DNA from: Halobacterium noricense | GTDB lineage: Archaea; Halobacteriota; Halobacteria; Halobacteriales; Halobacteriaceae | Length of the DNA stretch: 64,000 nucleotides | Direction: 5' to 3' | NCBI RefSeq assembly: GCF_021233435.1 | Contig: NZ_CP089468.1 | Span: 2,170,001 to 2,234,000 of the forward strand | Part shown: positions 44,503-53,934 of the stretch, one piece after another | How positions within the stretch are numbered: position 1 is the first letter of the stretch | Layout of the letters: every line of letters starts with the position of its first letter | The notes under the pieces: model-generated | Database searches by the model: none | Seen by the model: the letters and a program-made list of their open reading frames with translations, nothing else | What the model was told of the DNA's origin: nothing | Position numbers and translations under genes: made by a program

Positions 44503-44949
44503 ATGAGCCTCCGGGTCGCGGTCGCCGCGCCGTTCAAGCAGAAGGGCAAGCGCAGGATACCTGAACAGGCGTTCGTGGTGGCGCTGTCGCTGGACCGCGA
44601 CTGGATGAGTCCCGACCAGGCCAAGCGCCTGCTGGACGTCGCGACCGGCGAGGGCCTCGTCGAGCGCGCGGACGGCGAACTCGTCGCGGACTTCGACCCC
44701 GAGAGCGTGGAGATTCCGGACGACTTCACGCCCGAGGCGTCGCTGTTCCAGGAGCGGTCGGCGTTCGAGCGCGCGCTCGACGCCGTGGTCGACGCCGGCC
44801 ACGACCGACAAGAGACGGTCGCCGCGGTGAACCAGCTCCAGCAGGAGCTCGGGGTCACGGCTGACGCGGCGGCGGTCGTGTACGCGCGCCGGCAGGGCGT
44901 CGACGTGGACGGTGCGGCGGCGAAAGCACGCAGCGAACTGGAGGGCTAA
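44503..44949 (+). CDS. DUF2240 family protein
   Basis: 148 residues matching the archaeal DUF2240 pattern: SLRVAVAAPFKQKGKRRIPE, then FVVALSLDRDWMSPDQAKRL (winged-helix-like) and a C-terminal helical part (VAAVNQLQQELGVTADAAAV). Possibly a nucleic-acid-binding protein. ATG at 44503 opens the conserved block. The next gene starts 1 nt after its stop, so they form an operon. Confidence 0.82.
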   Translation: MSLRVAVAAPFKQKGKRRIPEQAFVVALSLDRDWMSPDQAKRLLDVATGEGLVERADGELVADFDPESVEIPDDFTPEASLFQERSAFERALDAVVDAGHDRQETVAAVNQLQQELGVTADAAAVVYARRQGVDVDGAAAKARSELEG

Positions 44950-44950
44950 G

Positions 44951-45334
44951 ATGGTCGAAAACACCGAGACAGACGGCAAACGATTGGCGGAACTGTTGTC
45001 GAGTGAAGTGACCGGCCACGAGAACGCGCCGTACGACGCGCTCGCGGTGACGAACGCGGACTCGGACGTGGAGCCGACGACGGACGGCGCGCGCGCCTAC
45101 GACGTCGAACGCGACGGCGAGCGGCTGGCGAGGGTCTACGTACAGCCCGACCGAGCGCGAGTGGAGCTGTACGACGGTCTCGAAGCCGCCGAACGGAAGG
45201 CCGAGGACGGCGACCTGCGCGCGCGGCCGGTCGGCGGGCAGCCGCCGCGGCTGCTCGTGTTCGTGACCACGGGCGCGGAAGTCAAGCGCGCGCTGGACGT
45301 GCTCGGCGCGGCGGCCGACGCGTCATCCCGGTGA
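44951..45334 (+). CDS. Haloarchaeal hypothetical protein, 127 aa
   Basis: Function not recognised. A helical N-terminus (TDGKRLAELLSSEVTGHENA), a middle beta region (ERLARVYVQPDRARVELYDG) and a C-terminal strand (PPRLLVFVTTGAEVKRALDV). It is tightly coupled to the DUF2240 gene (1-nt gap) and followed by pyrF 65 nt later in the same direction. Confidence 0.68.
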   Translation: MVENTETDGKRLAELLSSEVTGHENAPYDALAVTNADSDVEPTTDGARAYDVERDGERLARVYVQPDRARVELYDGLEAAERKAEDGDLRARPVGGQPPRLLVFVTTGAEVKRALDVLGAAADASSR

Positions 45335-45399
45335 TCGCGTAATCGAGCGTGGACGACGGAAAGCGAATTGCTTTTGCTGGTCTGCCGGGACGGCGACGT

Positions 45400-46203
45400 A
45401 TGAGCTTCTTCGACGACCTCGCGGCGCGCATCGAGGACGCCGACACCGTGGTCAGTGTCGGCCTCGACCCGGACCTCGACCGACTCCCCGAGGAGGTGCG
45501 CGACCACGACTTGCCGCGGTGGGCGTTCAACCGCCGCATCATCGACGCGACCCACGAGCACGCGGCCGTCTTCAAGCCGAACGCGGCGTTCTACGAGGAC
45601 GCGGACGGCTGGCGCGCGCTCCGCGAGACGGTGGCGTACGCCCACGGGAAGGACGTGCCCGTGCTGCTGGACGCCAAGCGCGCGGACATCGGGAATACGG
45701 CCCGCCAGTACGCCGACGTGCTGGAGTACGCGGACGCCATCACGGTCAACCCCTATCTCGGCGAGGACGCGCTCCAGCCGTTCCTCTCCCAGGAGGAGGC
45801 GGGCGTGTTCGTGCTCTGCCGGACGTCGAATCCGGGCGGGATGGACTTCCAGCACCTCGAACTTGCGGCGTACGACCGCCGGCTCTACGAGCACGTCGCC
45901 GAGCGCGCCGCCGGCTGGAACGACGAGTACGACAACATCGGGCTCGTCGTCGGCGCGACCGCGCCCGAAGAGTTAGAAGAACTGCGCGACCGCGTGCCCG
46001 AACTCCCGTTCCTCGTGCCGGGCGTGGGCGCGCAGGGCGGCGACGCGGAGGCCGCGGTCCAGTACGGGCTGAACGACGAGGGCGTCGGCCTCGTGAACTC
46101 CACGCGTGGCATCATCTTCGCCGGCGAGGACTCCCCTGAATGGGCGCGTGCTGCGAGTGAGGCCGCGCGCCGGCTGAAGAACCGCCTGAACGAGCACCGG
46201 TAG
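45400..46203 (+). CDS. pyrF: Orotidine-5'-phosphate decarboxylase (type 2)
   Basis: 267-residue TIM barrel making UMP from OMP. The catalytic Asp-Lys-Asp array is in PVLLDAKRADIGNTARQYAD; the substrate-binding start VVSVGLDPDLDRLPEEV and phosphate loop FLVPGVGAQGGDAEAAVQYG follow the subfamily 2 pattern. ATG at 45400 opens the conserved FFDDLAARI. Confidence 0.96.
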   Translation: MSFFDDLAARIEDADTVVSVGLDPDLDRLPEEVRDHDLPRWAFNRRIIDATHEHAAVFKPNAAFYEDADGWRALRETVAYAHGKDVPVLLDAKRADIGNTARQYADVLEYADAITVNPYLGEDALQPFLSQEEAGVFVLCRTSNPGGMDFQHLELAAYDRRLYEHVAERAAGWNDEYDNIGLVVGATAPEELEELRDRVPELPFLVPGVGAQGGDAEAAVQYGLNDEGVGLVNSTRGIIFAGEDSPEWARAASEAARRLKNRLNEHR

Positions 46204-46205
46204 GG

Positions 46206-46370
46206 TTAGCTCGGGCCCGGCCCAGAACCTCCCCGTACCTCGGCGGCGCACTCCGTGCAGTAGCCGGTCGAGGGGTCGTAGTGGGCCTGGCAGACGAGCG
46301 CACCACACCGGTCGCAACTGAACTGTGCTTGCTCGCTCTCGCAAATCTGACAGAGGCCGGTGACGCTCAT
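46206..46370 (-). CDS. 54-residue B-box-like zinc-finger protein
   Basis: Eight potential ligands: [20 protein letters not shown], then [19 protein letters not shown], giving two interleaved zinc sites like small B-box/TFIIB-type fingers; the tail GGSGPGPS is flexible. ATG at 46370 lies 30 nt from the divergent J-domain gene. Probably an interaction module. Confidence 0.7.
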   Translation of the reverse strand: MSVTGLCQICESEQAQFSCDRCGALVCQAHYDPSTGYCTECAAEVRGGSGPGPS

Positions 46371-46399
46371 GTCGTCGCGTTCGACGCCGACCCCCAAGA

Positions 46400-46960
46400 G
46401 TGTGGGCCAACAGCCTTTACGTGCGCGCGACGAACTGGCGCGTAACCGTGAGGACCGACGCGAGCATCGTCTGGGGGCTGGCGGGCACGTTCGGCGTCCT
46501 CGGCGTCGTGTTCGGGATTCTGGGCGTCGTCTACAGCCCGGTCGCGCTCGGCGTCGCGGTGCCGTTCGCGCTCGCTGGGGGCGTGTTCTACCTGCACGCG
46601 TCGGGCCGACTCGCGGAGTCGGCGTTCCGCAAGCGCCGCGTCTCCCGCGAGCAGTACGAACGCGAGCAGCGCCAGCAATCCCGCCAGCAGCAGGGTCGGG
46701 CGAGCGGGCGCAGCCGCGAACGCAACCGGGGGCGTGCGGGGGCCGGGCGGACGAGCCAGCGTCAGACCGCGGGCGGCGCAGCGGCGACCGGGCCGCGCCG
46801 CGAGGACTACCGCGTGCTCGGCGTCGAACCCGGCGCGAGCGCCGAGGCGGTGAGGGCGGCGTACCGCGAGAAGGCGCGGGAACTCCACCCCGACCGGGGC
46901 GGCGACGAGGCCGAGTTCGCGCGCGTCAACGAGGCCTACGAACGGCTGAAAGACGACTAA
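46400..46960 (+). CDS. Membrane-anchored J-domain protein
   Basis: 186 residues. Two N-terminal membrane segments (about 23-67: [20 protein letters not shown] and [20 protein letters not shown]), a Gln/Arg/Gly-rich cytosolic linker, then a C-terminal J domain (residues about 135-186) with the HPD motif in [20 protein letters not shown]. The last J-domain helix is short. It would recruit DnaK to the membrane. Start GTG at 46400; GTG at 46448 is an alternative. Confidence 0.83.
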   Translation: MWANSLYVRATNWRVTVRTDASIVWGLAGTFGVLGVVFGILGVVYSPVALGVAVPFALAGGVFYLHASGRLAESAFRKRRVSREQYEREQRQQSRQQQGRASGRSRERNRGRAGAGRTSQRQTAGGAAATGPRREDYRVLGVEPGASAEAVRAAYREKARELHPDRGGDEAEFARVNEAYERLKDD

Positions 46961-47031
46961 TCGGCGTCTCCGTACGTCTCCGGACCGCTACCCGGGGAAG
47001 GCTTTTATTCGCTTCTCCCCAACCCGCTGGC

Positions 47032-48657
47032 ATGGGCCGTGACCGTGCCCGCCTGGTTCGCGCGCTCGACCGCGGCGAACAGGAGGGCGGCAGCGTCGAG
47101 TTCAAGGAACGGTTCAGCCGCGACGTGCACCTCGCCGACGGCCGCATGGAGAGTCTCGCCGCGCAGCTCCGGCACCGCGTGCTCTCCGGCGACGGCGAGG
47201 CAGAGTACGTCCTCGGCGTCACCGACGACGGCGGCCTCGCGGGGGTGCCCCCGGAGACGTTCTCCGAGACGATGGACGTGCTGAGCCTGCTCGCCGAGGA
47301 GGCCGGCGCGCATATTGCGGACGTCCAGACGTGGAGCGTCGACAGCGTTCGCGACGACGACGGCGACGCCGAGGAAGGCATCGTCGGCGTCGCAGTCGTC
47401 CGGGACGGCGCGTCGCTGGCACCCGACGACGACCACATCATCGTCGGGACGGCGGGCCACGTCGACCACGGGAAGTCCACGCTCGTCGGCAGCCTCGTCA
47501 CCGGCGACCCCGACGACGGCGACGGCGACACGCGCGGCTTCCTCGACGTGCAGCCCCACGAGGTCGAGCGCGGGCTGTCAGCGGACCTCTCCTACGGCGT
47601 CTACGGCTTCGACGAGGACGGGCCGATGCGCGTGCGCAACCCCCACCGAAAGGACGAGCGCGCGGCCGTCGTGGAGAACGCCGACCGCGTGGTGTCGTTC
47701 GTGGACACCGTCGGCCACGAGCCGTGGCTCTCGACCACGATTCGGGGCTTGGTCGGGCAGAAGCTCGACTACGGGCTGTTGACCGTCGCCGCCGACGACG
47801 GGCCGACCGACACGACCCGCGAACACATCGGCGTGCTGCTGGCGACCGACTTGCCGACCATCGTCGCCGTCACGAAGACCGACCTCGTGGACGACGACCG
47901 CGTCGCGGAGGTCGAACGCGAGGTCGAGCGCCTGCTCCGGAACGCGGGCCGCACGCCCCTCCCCGTGGAGCGCCACGGCGTCGACGCCGCCATCGACGAA
48001 ATCGGGGACAACGTCGTCCCCATCGTGCGCACGAGCGCGGTGACGATGGAGGGCCTGGACGTCCTCGACGAGTGCTTCGGGCGGCTCCCGAAGACGACGG
48101 CCGTGAGCGGGCCGTTCCGGATGTACATCGACCGCTCGTACGAGGTGACGGGCGTCGGCGCGGTCGCCTCCGGCACCGTGAAGTCCGGCACCGTGGAGGC
48201 GGGCGACGAACTCCTGCTGGGGCCGTTCCCGAACGGCGACTTCCGCGAGGTGGAGGTGCGGTCCATCGAGATGCACTACCACCGCGTGGACCAGGCACAG
48301 GCCGGCCGCATCGTCGGCATCGCCCTGAAGGGCGTCAGTGAGGCGGCCGTCGAGCGCGGGATGGTCCTGCTGCCGGCGGACGCCAAGCCCAGCCCGGTCA
48401 AGGAGTTCGAGGCCGAGGTGATGGTGTTGAACCACCCCACGCGAATCGACGCGGGCTACGAGCCCGTCGTCCACCTCGAAACCATCGGGGAGGCCGCGCG
48501 CTTCGAGCCCACGAACGGCCAGTTGCTCCCGGGCGACACGGGCGAGACGAGCGTCCGGTTCAAGTTCCGGCCGTACCTCGTCGAGGAGGGCCAGCGGTTC
48601 GTCTTCCGCGAGGGCGCGAGCAAGGGTGTCGGCACGGTGACCAGTGTCTCCGACTAA
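47032..48657 (+). CDS. GTPBP1-type translational GTPase
   Basis: 541 residues. An N-terminal domain of about 130 residues (GSVEFKERFSRDVHLADGRM) precedes the G domain: G1 GTAGHVDHGKST, G2/Thr region, G3 DTVGHEPW, G4 TKTD. EF-Tu-like domains II and III follow (GPFRMYIDRSYEVTGVGAVA; VVHLETIGEAARFEP). Homologues act in ribosome or mRNA quality control. A TATA-like CTTTTATT lies 24-31 nt before the ATG at 47032 and supports this start. Confidence 0.92.
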   Translation: MGRDRARLVRALDRGEQEGGSVEFKERFSRDVHLADGRMESLAAQLRHRVLSGDGEAEYVLGVTDDGGLAGVPPETFSETMDVLSLLAEEAGAHIADVQTWSVDSVRDDDGDAEEGIVGVAVVRDGASLAPDDDHIIVGTAGHVDHGKSTLVGSLVTGDPDDGDGDTRGFLDVQPHEVERGLSADLSYGVYGFDEDGPMRVRNPHRKDERAAVVENADRVVSFVDTVGHEPWLSTTIRGLVGQKLDYGLLTVAADDGPTDTTREHIGVLLATDLPTIVAVTKTDLVDDDRVAEVEREVERLLRNAGRTPLPVERHGVDAAIDEIGDNVVPIVRTSAVTMEGLDVLDECFGRLPKTTAVSGPFRMYIDRSYEVTGVGAVASGTVKSGTVEAGDELLLGPFPNGDFREVEVRSIEMHYHRVDQAQAGRIVGIALKGVSEAAVERGMVLLPADAKPSPVKEFEAEVMVLNHPTRIDAGYEPVVHLETIGEAARFEPTNGQLLPGDTGETSVRFKFRPYLVEEGQRFVFREGASKGVGTVTSVSD

Positions 48658-48693
48658 CGGAACGTTCTCGGTGCCGGGTTTCGAAGCGCGTGT

Positions 48694-49062
48694 ATGGTCA
48701 GCCGCCGCACCCTCGAATTTCTCGTCGGCGTCGTCGCAGCCGCCACCGTCACCGGCGGCCTGTCGCTGTACGTGGCGACGCCGTACGCGCTCGCGGTCGG
48801 GCTGGCGGCGGGGACGCCGTCGCTGGTCCGGACGAGCGCGCGCCTCGACCTCGACGCCTACGACGCCGCGACGTCCAGCACCGAGCAGGTCGTGGACGGC
48901 ACGGTCGCCGCCGGGTCGACGCTCGTCGTCGGCCTCGCCGCGGCGTCCCTCGCACTCTCGAACGGCTACGACGGCCCGGTAGCGGCCGCCGCCGTCGCGG
49001 CGCTGGGCGTGCTCGCCGGGCAGGTCGCGTTCTACGCACGCAGCCGCGAGTTCACCGAGTAA
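48694..49062 (+). CDS. Small polytopic membrane protein, 122 aa
   Basis: Three to four hydrophobic spans (LVGVVAAATVTGGLSLYVAT, YALAVGLAAGTPSLV, STLVVGLAAASLALSNGY, VAAAAVAALGVLAGQVAFYA) with short loops. No family recognised. It starts 37 nt after the GTPase gene and converges on the next gene stop to stop. Confidence 0.68.
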   Translation: MVSRRTLEFLVGVVAAATVTGGLSLYVATPYALAVGLAAGTPSLVRTSARLDLDAYDAATSSTEQVVDGTVAAGSTLVVGLAAASLALSNGYDGPVAAAAVAALGVLAGQVAFYARSREFTE

Positions 49063-49542
49063 TCAGTCCGCGCGGTATTCTCCATCAGCGCGCTCGGCGA
49101 GGCCCAGCAGGACGGCCCAGTCGAGGCGGCGCTCGACGCGTTCGGTCCAGAAGCCCTCCCAGTCCTGTCGTTTCGTGCGCTCCCAGCGCGGCACGCGCTC
49201 GCGGACGGCCTCGAAGACTGCGTCCGCTGGCTGGGGGGCGTCGCCGAGCGCGTCGAGGATTTCAGGCGCAAGGAAGACGTTCTCGGGGAAGTTGTCGGCG
49301 AGTTCTTCGTGGTCGGGGTCGTCGCGCGACTGCGCGTATCCGAGGTCCGTCTCCTCGACGGCACCGAGCGCAGTCAGGAAGACGAGCCACGCGGACGCCT
49401 CCCCGCGGTCGTGGACGTCCGCGCGTTCGACGAGCCGCCGACAGCAGTCGTCCTCGGACTCGGGAACCAGCGGCACCGCGTCGCGGACCTCGCGGACGCG
49501 GGCCAGCGACGCCGGCGCGGGCGGGACGGGTTTGCGCTGCAT
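49063..49542 (-). CDS. Haloarchaeal hypothetical protein, 159 aa
   Basis: All-helical, acidic, no membrane segment. Recognisable blocks are SLARVREVRDAVPLVPESED, DVHDRGEASAWLVFLTALGA and WEGFWTERVERRLDWAVLLG. Function unknown. The ATG at 49542 (MQRKPVPP) is preferred to the arginine-rich upstream frame. Divergent from crtB; the shared region may co-regulate them. Confidence 0.65.
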   Translation of the reverse strand: MQRKPVPPAPASLARVREVRDAVPLVPESEDDCCRRLVERADVHDRGEASAWLVFLTALGAVEETDLGYAQSRDDPDHEELADNFPENVFLAPEILDALGDAPQPADAVFEAVRERVPRWERTKRQDWEGFWTERVERRLDWAVLLGLAERADGEYRAD

Positions 49543-49703
49543 ACCGGTGGCTGGGGCGTGGACGGCCTTGAGTTCGGCGACGTCGCGCTGAGAGCCGGCG
49601 GGGGTCGCTGCCGACACCGTGTTTTTTGATTGTTCACACCTAACATAGGGATAGCACAGCCGGGAGCTGCACGCGCCGGAGTGCCGCATCTGGCCCCCAA
49701 CAA

Positions 49704-50672
49704 ATGGTCGACAGCACCCAGATATCGACGAGCAAGGCGATACAGCAGCGGACGGGCAAGACGTTCCACCTGGCGACGCGTCTCCTCCCCGAGCGCGTGC
49801 GTCACGCGACGTACGTCCTGTACGCATTCTTCCGCGTCGCCGACGACGTCGTGGACACGACCGCGGACCGCGACCCGGCCACCCAGCGCACGGAGCTAGA
49901 GGCGATTCGGGCGGCGGCGCTCGGCGAGGACGCCAACTCGGAGTTCCCCGACGCGGAGACGGCGGACGTGTTGGCGGCGTTCGCCGAACTCGCCGAGCGC
50001 TACGACGTCCCCGACGAGGACGTGGACACGTTCGTGGACGCGATGCTGACGGACCTCGAACAGACGCGCTACGACACCCACGAGGACCTGGCGGCGTACA
50101 TGCGAGGTTCCGCAGTCGCTGTCGGGAACATGATGGTCGCCATCATGGAGGTCGAGGACCCGGAGGCGGCGACTCCGCACGCGGCGGCGCTCGCGGAGGC
50201 GTTCCAGTTGAGCAACTTCCTGCGGGACGTCCGCGAGGACGTCGACGACTACGACCGCGTCTACCTCCCCGGGGAGACGCGGCGCGAGCACGGCGTCACC
50301 GTCGAGCAGTTGCGCCGCGGCGAGGTGACGGCGGGCTTCCGAGACGCGATGCGCGCGGAGTTGGCGCGCACGGAGACGAAGTACCGGGAGGGCGTCGCGG
50401 GCATCAAGTACCTGCCCGAGGACTGCCAATTCGCGGTGTTGCTGTCGGCGGTGCTGTACGCCGACCACCACCGCGAGATTCGGCGCCGGAACTACGACGT
50501 GCTCACGGAGACGCCGAGCCTCTCGACGACGCGGAAGCTCTGGCTGCTGGCGAAGACGCGGGCGCTGTGGGCGTTCTACGAGGACCCCGAGTACGTGTTC
50601 TACCGCGTGAGTTGTATCGCGTCGTCGAGCGACCACCGGCGCGGTCACGGCGACCCCCACCCCGCGCCGTAG
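49704..50672 (+). CDS. crtB: Phytoene synthase
   Basis: 322 residues condensing two GGPP to phytoene, first step of carotenoid synthesis. Aspartate-rich motifs DDVVD (FFRVADDVVDTTADR) and NFLRDVREDVDDYDRVYLP bind Mg-diphosphate; MLTDLEQTRYDTHEDLAAYM is the family signature. It faces the crtI-lyeJ-cruF operon, stop to stop with cruF. Confidence 0.96.
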   Translation: MVDSTQISTSKAIQQRTGKTFHLATRLLPERVRHATYVLYAFFRVADDVVDTTADRDPATQRTELEAIRAAALGEDANSEFPDAETADVLAAFAELAERYDVPDEDVDTFVDAMLTDLEQTRYDTHEDLAAYMRGSAVAVGNMMVAIMEVEDPEAATPHAAALAEAFQLSNFLRDVREDVDDYDRVYLPGETRREHGVTVEQLRRGEVTAGFRDAMRAELARTETKYREGVAGIKYLPEDCQFAVLLSAVLYADHHREIRRRNYDVLTETPSLSTTRKLWLLAKTRALWAFYEDPEYVFYRVSCIASSSDHRRGHGDPHPAP

Positions 50673-51512
50673 TTACCGCGCGGGGTTCCGCCGGAGCACG
50701 CTGAAGTCGAAGCGGTCGGTCTCGACGAGTGCAACGCCGAGCAGCCCCGCCGCCAGCGCGGGGACGAGTTGGCCGAACGCGAGGTTCACCGCGCCCCACA
50801 GCAGCACGAAGCTCACGAGGTCGTCGAGGAAGAACGGGCACTGCGTGAGGCGGTCGCGGAGCGCGGCGCGGTCGAACCCCCAGTCGAGGACGGCGACGGA
50901 GACGGTCGCGGAGAGCACCCAGCCGAGGTAGTTCGACAGCGGGACGCCGTAGTACGCGCCGGCGGCGTCGTACGCCCAGAAGCCGAGCGCGACCGCGCCG
51001 GGGTCGAGGACGACGTCCATCCAGACGACGACCGCCGCGACTGCGGGCAGGCGGACGACCGCGCGGCGGGTGTGGCGTCCGAACAGCAACAGCACGAGGA
51101 GGTAGCTGTTGACGACCAGCGGCAGGAAGAACACCGGGAGGCCGAGCGGGACGCTGCCGGCGAGCATCGGTCCGAGGTCGATTAGGTACTCGAAGTGCCC
51201 GTACGGCCAGCCGATGGCGACGCCGACGAACTCGATGGCGAAAGCGTACGCGACGAGCGCGAGCACCGCGACTGCGGCCTTGCGGTCGACGAGCGGGAGC
51301 AGGCCCGCAATCAGGGGGAGGCGCATCACGGCGACGCCCGCGAGCACGAGGTAGGGGTTGAACGCCAGCTGCTCGGGGAGCCACCCCCACGCCGAGGCGA
51401 GCAGGAGGGCGGCCCCGACGACGGGGAACACGACGGCGATTTCGAAGCGGTGGCCGGCGACGAGTTCGTCGAGGCGGCGCTCGACGAGAGCGCGCGCGGA
51501 GGCCTCAGACAC
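50673..51512 (-). CDS. cruF: Bisanhydrobacterioruberin hydratase
   Basis: 279-residue polytopic carotenoid hydratase with about seven membrane segments. The CruF pattern includes FAIEFVGVAIGWPYGHFEY, GLPVFFLPLVVNSYLLVLLL and VVWMDVVLDPGAVALGFWAY. It adds water to the C50 intermediate to give bacterioruberin. Overlaps lyeJ by 8 bp, so translation is coupled. Confidence 0.93.
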   Translation of the reverse strand: MSEASARALVERRLDELVAGHRFEIAVVFPVVGAALLLASAWGWLPEQLAFNPYLVLAGVAVMRLPLIAGLLPLVDRKAAVAVLALVAYAFAIEFVGVAIGWPYGHFEYLIDLGPMLAGSVPLGLPVFFLPLVVNSYLLVLLLFGRHTRRAVVRLPAVAAVVVWMDVVLDPGAVALGFWAYDAAGAYYGVPLSNYLGWVLSATVSVAVLDWGFDRAALRDRLTQCPFFLDDLVSFVLLWGAVNLAFGQLVPALAAGLLGVALVETDRFDFSVLRRNPAR

Positions 51513-52332
51513 GGGTGAGCCTCCAGAGCGCGCCGAGGGTGAGCGCGGCGCCGACGACCGTGTTCACGATTGGGAACCACCAGTACGCGCGGTCGACCGC
51601 GACATCGGCGGCGACGATGCCGGCGACGAGGACGGGATACGCGAACAGGACCGCGCCGAGCCGCCAATCCACGGCGGCGAAGACGGCGGCGGACACGAGC
51701 CAGCACGCCGCGCAGTAGGCGTACGTGCGGCGCTCACCGAGTGCCGTGGCGGTAGTCGTAATGTTGGCTTCGCGGTCGGGCTCGATGTCCGGAATCGCGG
51801 AGAACGTGTGCATCCCCATCGCCCACAGCCAGCCGCCAGCGACTGCGAGCAGCGGGGGCTGGTAGCCCGCGACGGCGGCGTACGCGGCAGCGCCGGGGAG
51901 CACGTAGAGGCCGTTCGAGAGGGAATCCAGCAGCGGCGTCGTCTTGAAGCGCAGCGGCGGCGCGCTGTACTCCACGGAGAGGAGCGCCCACGCGACGAGC
52001 CACGGGGACGCGCCCGCCGGCAGGACGGCTGCGACCGGGACGAGCAGCAGTCCCGAGGCGACGACGATCGCCGAGACGGCGCGACCTCCCCTGAATCGCG
52101 CTTCCTTCTCGTCCTTTTTCGGGTTCAGTTCGTCGACGTCGCGGTCGAAGGCGTCGTTGACGCCGTAGAGGAAGACGTTCGCGGGGACGAGGAAGTACGC
52201 GAACAGCGCGACCGCCGGCAGCGAGAACAGGTCGGGGACGGTCTCGGCGGCGTACGCGATGCCGACGACGACGGGGCCGGCGAGGTAGAACCAGAACCGC
52301 GGCCGGGAGAGGACGAGGAGGTAACGCAGCAT
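51505..52332 (-). CDS. lyeJ: Lycopene elongase/hydratase (UbiA prenyltransferase)
   Basis: 275 residues, about eight membrane spans. Both Asp-rich prenyl-diphosphate sites are visible: NDAFDRDVDELNPKKDEKEA and SAIPDIEPDREANITTTA. In haloarchaea LyeJ adds dimethylallyl units to lycopene and hydrates it, and its activity is controlled by bacterioopsin where that is present. The first base of the ATG shares the crtI stop. Confidence 0.93.
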   Translation of the reverse strand: MLRYLLVLSRPRFWFYLAGPVVVGIAYAAETVPDLFSLPAVALFAYFLVPANVFLYGVNDAFDRDVDELNPKKDEKEARFRGGRAVSAIVVASGLLLVPVAAVLPAGASPWLVAWALLSVEYSAPPLRFKTTPLLDSLSNGLYVLPGAAAYAAVAGYQPPLLAVAGGWLWAMGMHTFSAIPDIEPDREANITTTATALGERRTYAYCAACWLVSAAVFAAVDWRLGAVLFAYPVLVAGIVAADVAVDRAYWWFPIVNTVVGAALTLGALWRLTRV

Positions 52333-53867
52333 TACGCGTCTTCGAGGACGTAGTCGGCGGTGATTTCGCCGCTGATGAGGCACATCGGCACGCCGATGCC
52401 GGGCGTGGTGAACGCACCCGTGAAGTAGAGGCCGTCGAGGGCCGTCGAGCGGTGGGGTGGCCGGAGCAGCGACGTCTGGCGGAGCGTGTGCGCGAGGCCG
52501 AGCGCGGTGCCCTGGTAACTGTTGTAGCGGTCGGCGAACTCGGAGACGGAGAAGCGCTCCTCGACGACGATGCGGTCCCGGAGGTCTACGCCCGTGTTCT
52601 GTGCGACGTCGTCGAGCACGAGGTCGCGGTACTCGTCGCGGACCTCCGGGGTGTCGTCGAGGCCGGGCGCGACGGGGACGAGCGCGAACAGGTTGCTGTG
52701 GCCGTCGGGTGCGACCGCGTCGTCGGTCTTCGAGGGGACGCAGAGGTAGTACGCGGGGTCGTCGGGCCACGCGGGGTCGTCGAAAATCTGGCCGAAGTGC
52801 TCCTCCCAGTCGGAGGGGAGCACGAGCGTGTGGTGGGCGAGCGGGTCGACGTCGCCCTCCACGCCGAGGTAGAGGAGGAAGGCCGACGGCGCGTACGTCC
52901 GAGACTCCCAGTAGTCGGCGTCGTACTGGCGTTTCTCCGGCGGGAGGAGTTCCTGCTCGGTGTGGGCGTAGTCGGCGTCCGAGACCACGACGTCCGCGAG
53001 CACGTCCGTCTCGCCGCTGGTCTCGACCTTGAAGCCGCCGCGGTAGCCGTGAATCTTCGTGACGGGGTGGTCCGTGCGGAACTCTACACCCAACTCCTCG
53101 GCGAGTTCGGCGACGCCGTCCGCGACCCCGGACATGCCGCCCTCGGGGTAGTAGACGCCGAGGTTGAAGTCCACGTGACTCATCAGGTTGTACAACGCTG
53201 GCGTCGTGTTCGGCGCGCCGCCGAGGAACACCAGCGTGTACTGCAGTATCTGCTGGAGCTTCGGGTGGTCGAAGTAGTTCTCGACGTGGTCCTGCATCGA
53301 CCCGAGTAGGGTGAGGCCGCGGGCGTGCTCCGCGAGGTCGGGGTCGAGCCAATCCCGGATTCGGGGGCGGTCCTCGTAGACGAAGTGCTCCATTCCCACC
53401 TCGTAGTTCTCCCTCGCTTGCGCGAGGTAGTCGTCGAGCCGCTCGCCCGCGCCGGGCTCGTAGGCGTCGAACACCTCCTTGACTTGCTCGCGGTCGGGCG
53501 TCACGTCGACGACGTCGCCGTCCGCGTTCACGTCGAGCCCGGGTGCATCCCGGCCCGGGCGACGGCCGGCGTTGTCCTTGAAGAAGATGCGGTAGTGGGG
53601 GTCGAGGCGTTCCAGCGAGTAGTAATCCGAGGGGTCCCTGTCGAAATCCGCGAAAAACCGCTCGAAGACGTCGGGCATCAGGTACCACGACGGCCCCACG
53701 TCGAAGGTGAAGCCGTCCCGTTCGAGCGCGCTCGCACGCCCGCCGACCTGTTCGTTCTTCTCGACGACGGTGACGTCCGCGCCCGCGTCCGCGAGGTAAC
53801 AAGCCGTCGAGAGGCCGCCGAAGCCCGCGCCGATTACGGCGACCGACTGACCCGACAGGGCATTCAT
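52332..53867 (-). CDS. crtI: Phytoene desaturase
   Basis: 511 residues. N-terminal FAD fold SVAVIGAGFGGLSTACYLAD; C-terminal CrtI signature YFTGAFTTPGIGVPMCLISG. It introduces double bases bonds to give lycopene and the later bacterioruberin desaturations. ATG at 53867 directly opens the FAD domain; an upstream ATG is less likely. First gene of crtI-lyeJ-cruF. Confidence 0.95.
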   Translation of the reverse strand: MNALSGQSVAVIGAGFGGLSTACYLADAGADVTVVEKNEQVGGRASALERDGFTFDVGPSWYLMPDVFERFFADFDRDPSDYYSLERLDPHYRIFFKDNAGRRPGRDAPGLDVNADGDVVDVTPDREQVKEVFDAYEPGAGERLDDYLAQARENYEVGMEHFVYEDRPRIRDWLDPDLAEHARGLTLLGSMQDHVENYFDHPKLQQILQYTLVFLGGAPNTTPALYNLMSHVDFNLGVYYPEGGMSGVADGVAELAEELGVEFRTDHPVTKIHGYRGGFKVETSGETDVLADVVVSDADYAHTEQELLPPEKRQYDADYWESRTYAPSAFLLYLGVEGDVDPLAHHTLVLPSDWEEHFGQIFDDPAWPDDPAYYLCVPSKTDDAVAPDGHSNLFALVPVAPGLDDTPEVRDEYRDLVLDDVAQNTGVDLRDRIVVEERFSVSEFADRYNSYQGTALGLAHTLRQTSLLRPPHRSTALDGLYFTGAFTTPGIGVPMCLISGEITADYVLEDA

Positions 53868-53934
53868 GCACGCAACGTTAGTCGCGCACAAGATAAAACG
53901 ACGCCCTCCGGCGGCTACGGCTGCAACGAGCGAG

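Noticed and set aside
46360-47031. A frame extending the GTPBP1-type GTPase about 220 codons upstream
   Set aside because: The extension is the arginine-rich shadow of the J-domain gene in another frame; a TATA-like box and the ATG at 47032 mark the true start.
49631-49660. Bat-type activator site before crtB (ACCTAACATAGGGAT)
   Set aside because: It is a weak match to the known bacterioopsin-activator site and there is no bop or bat gene in the window; the short CCTA-ACA-TAGG palindrome may be chance.
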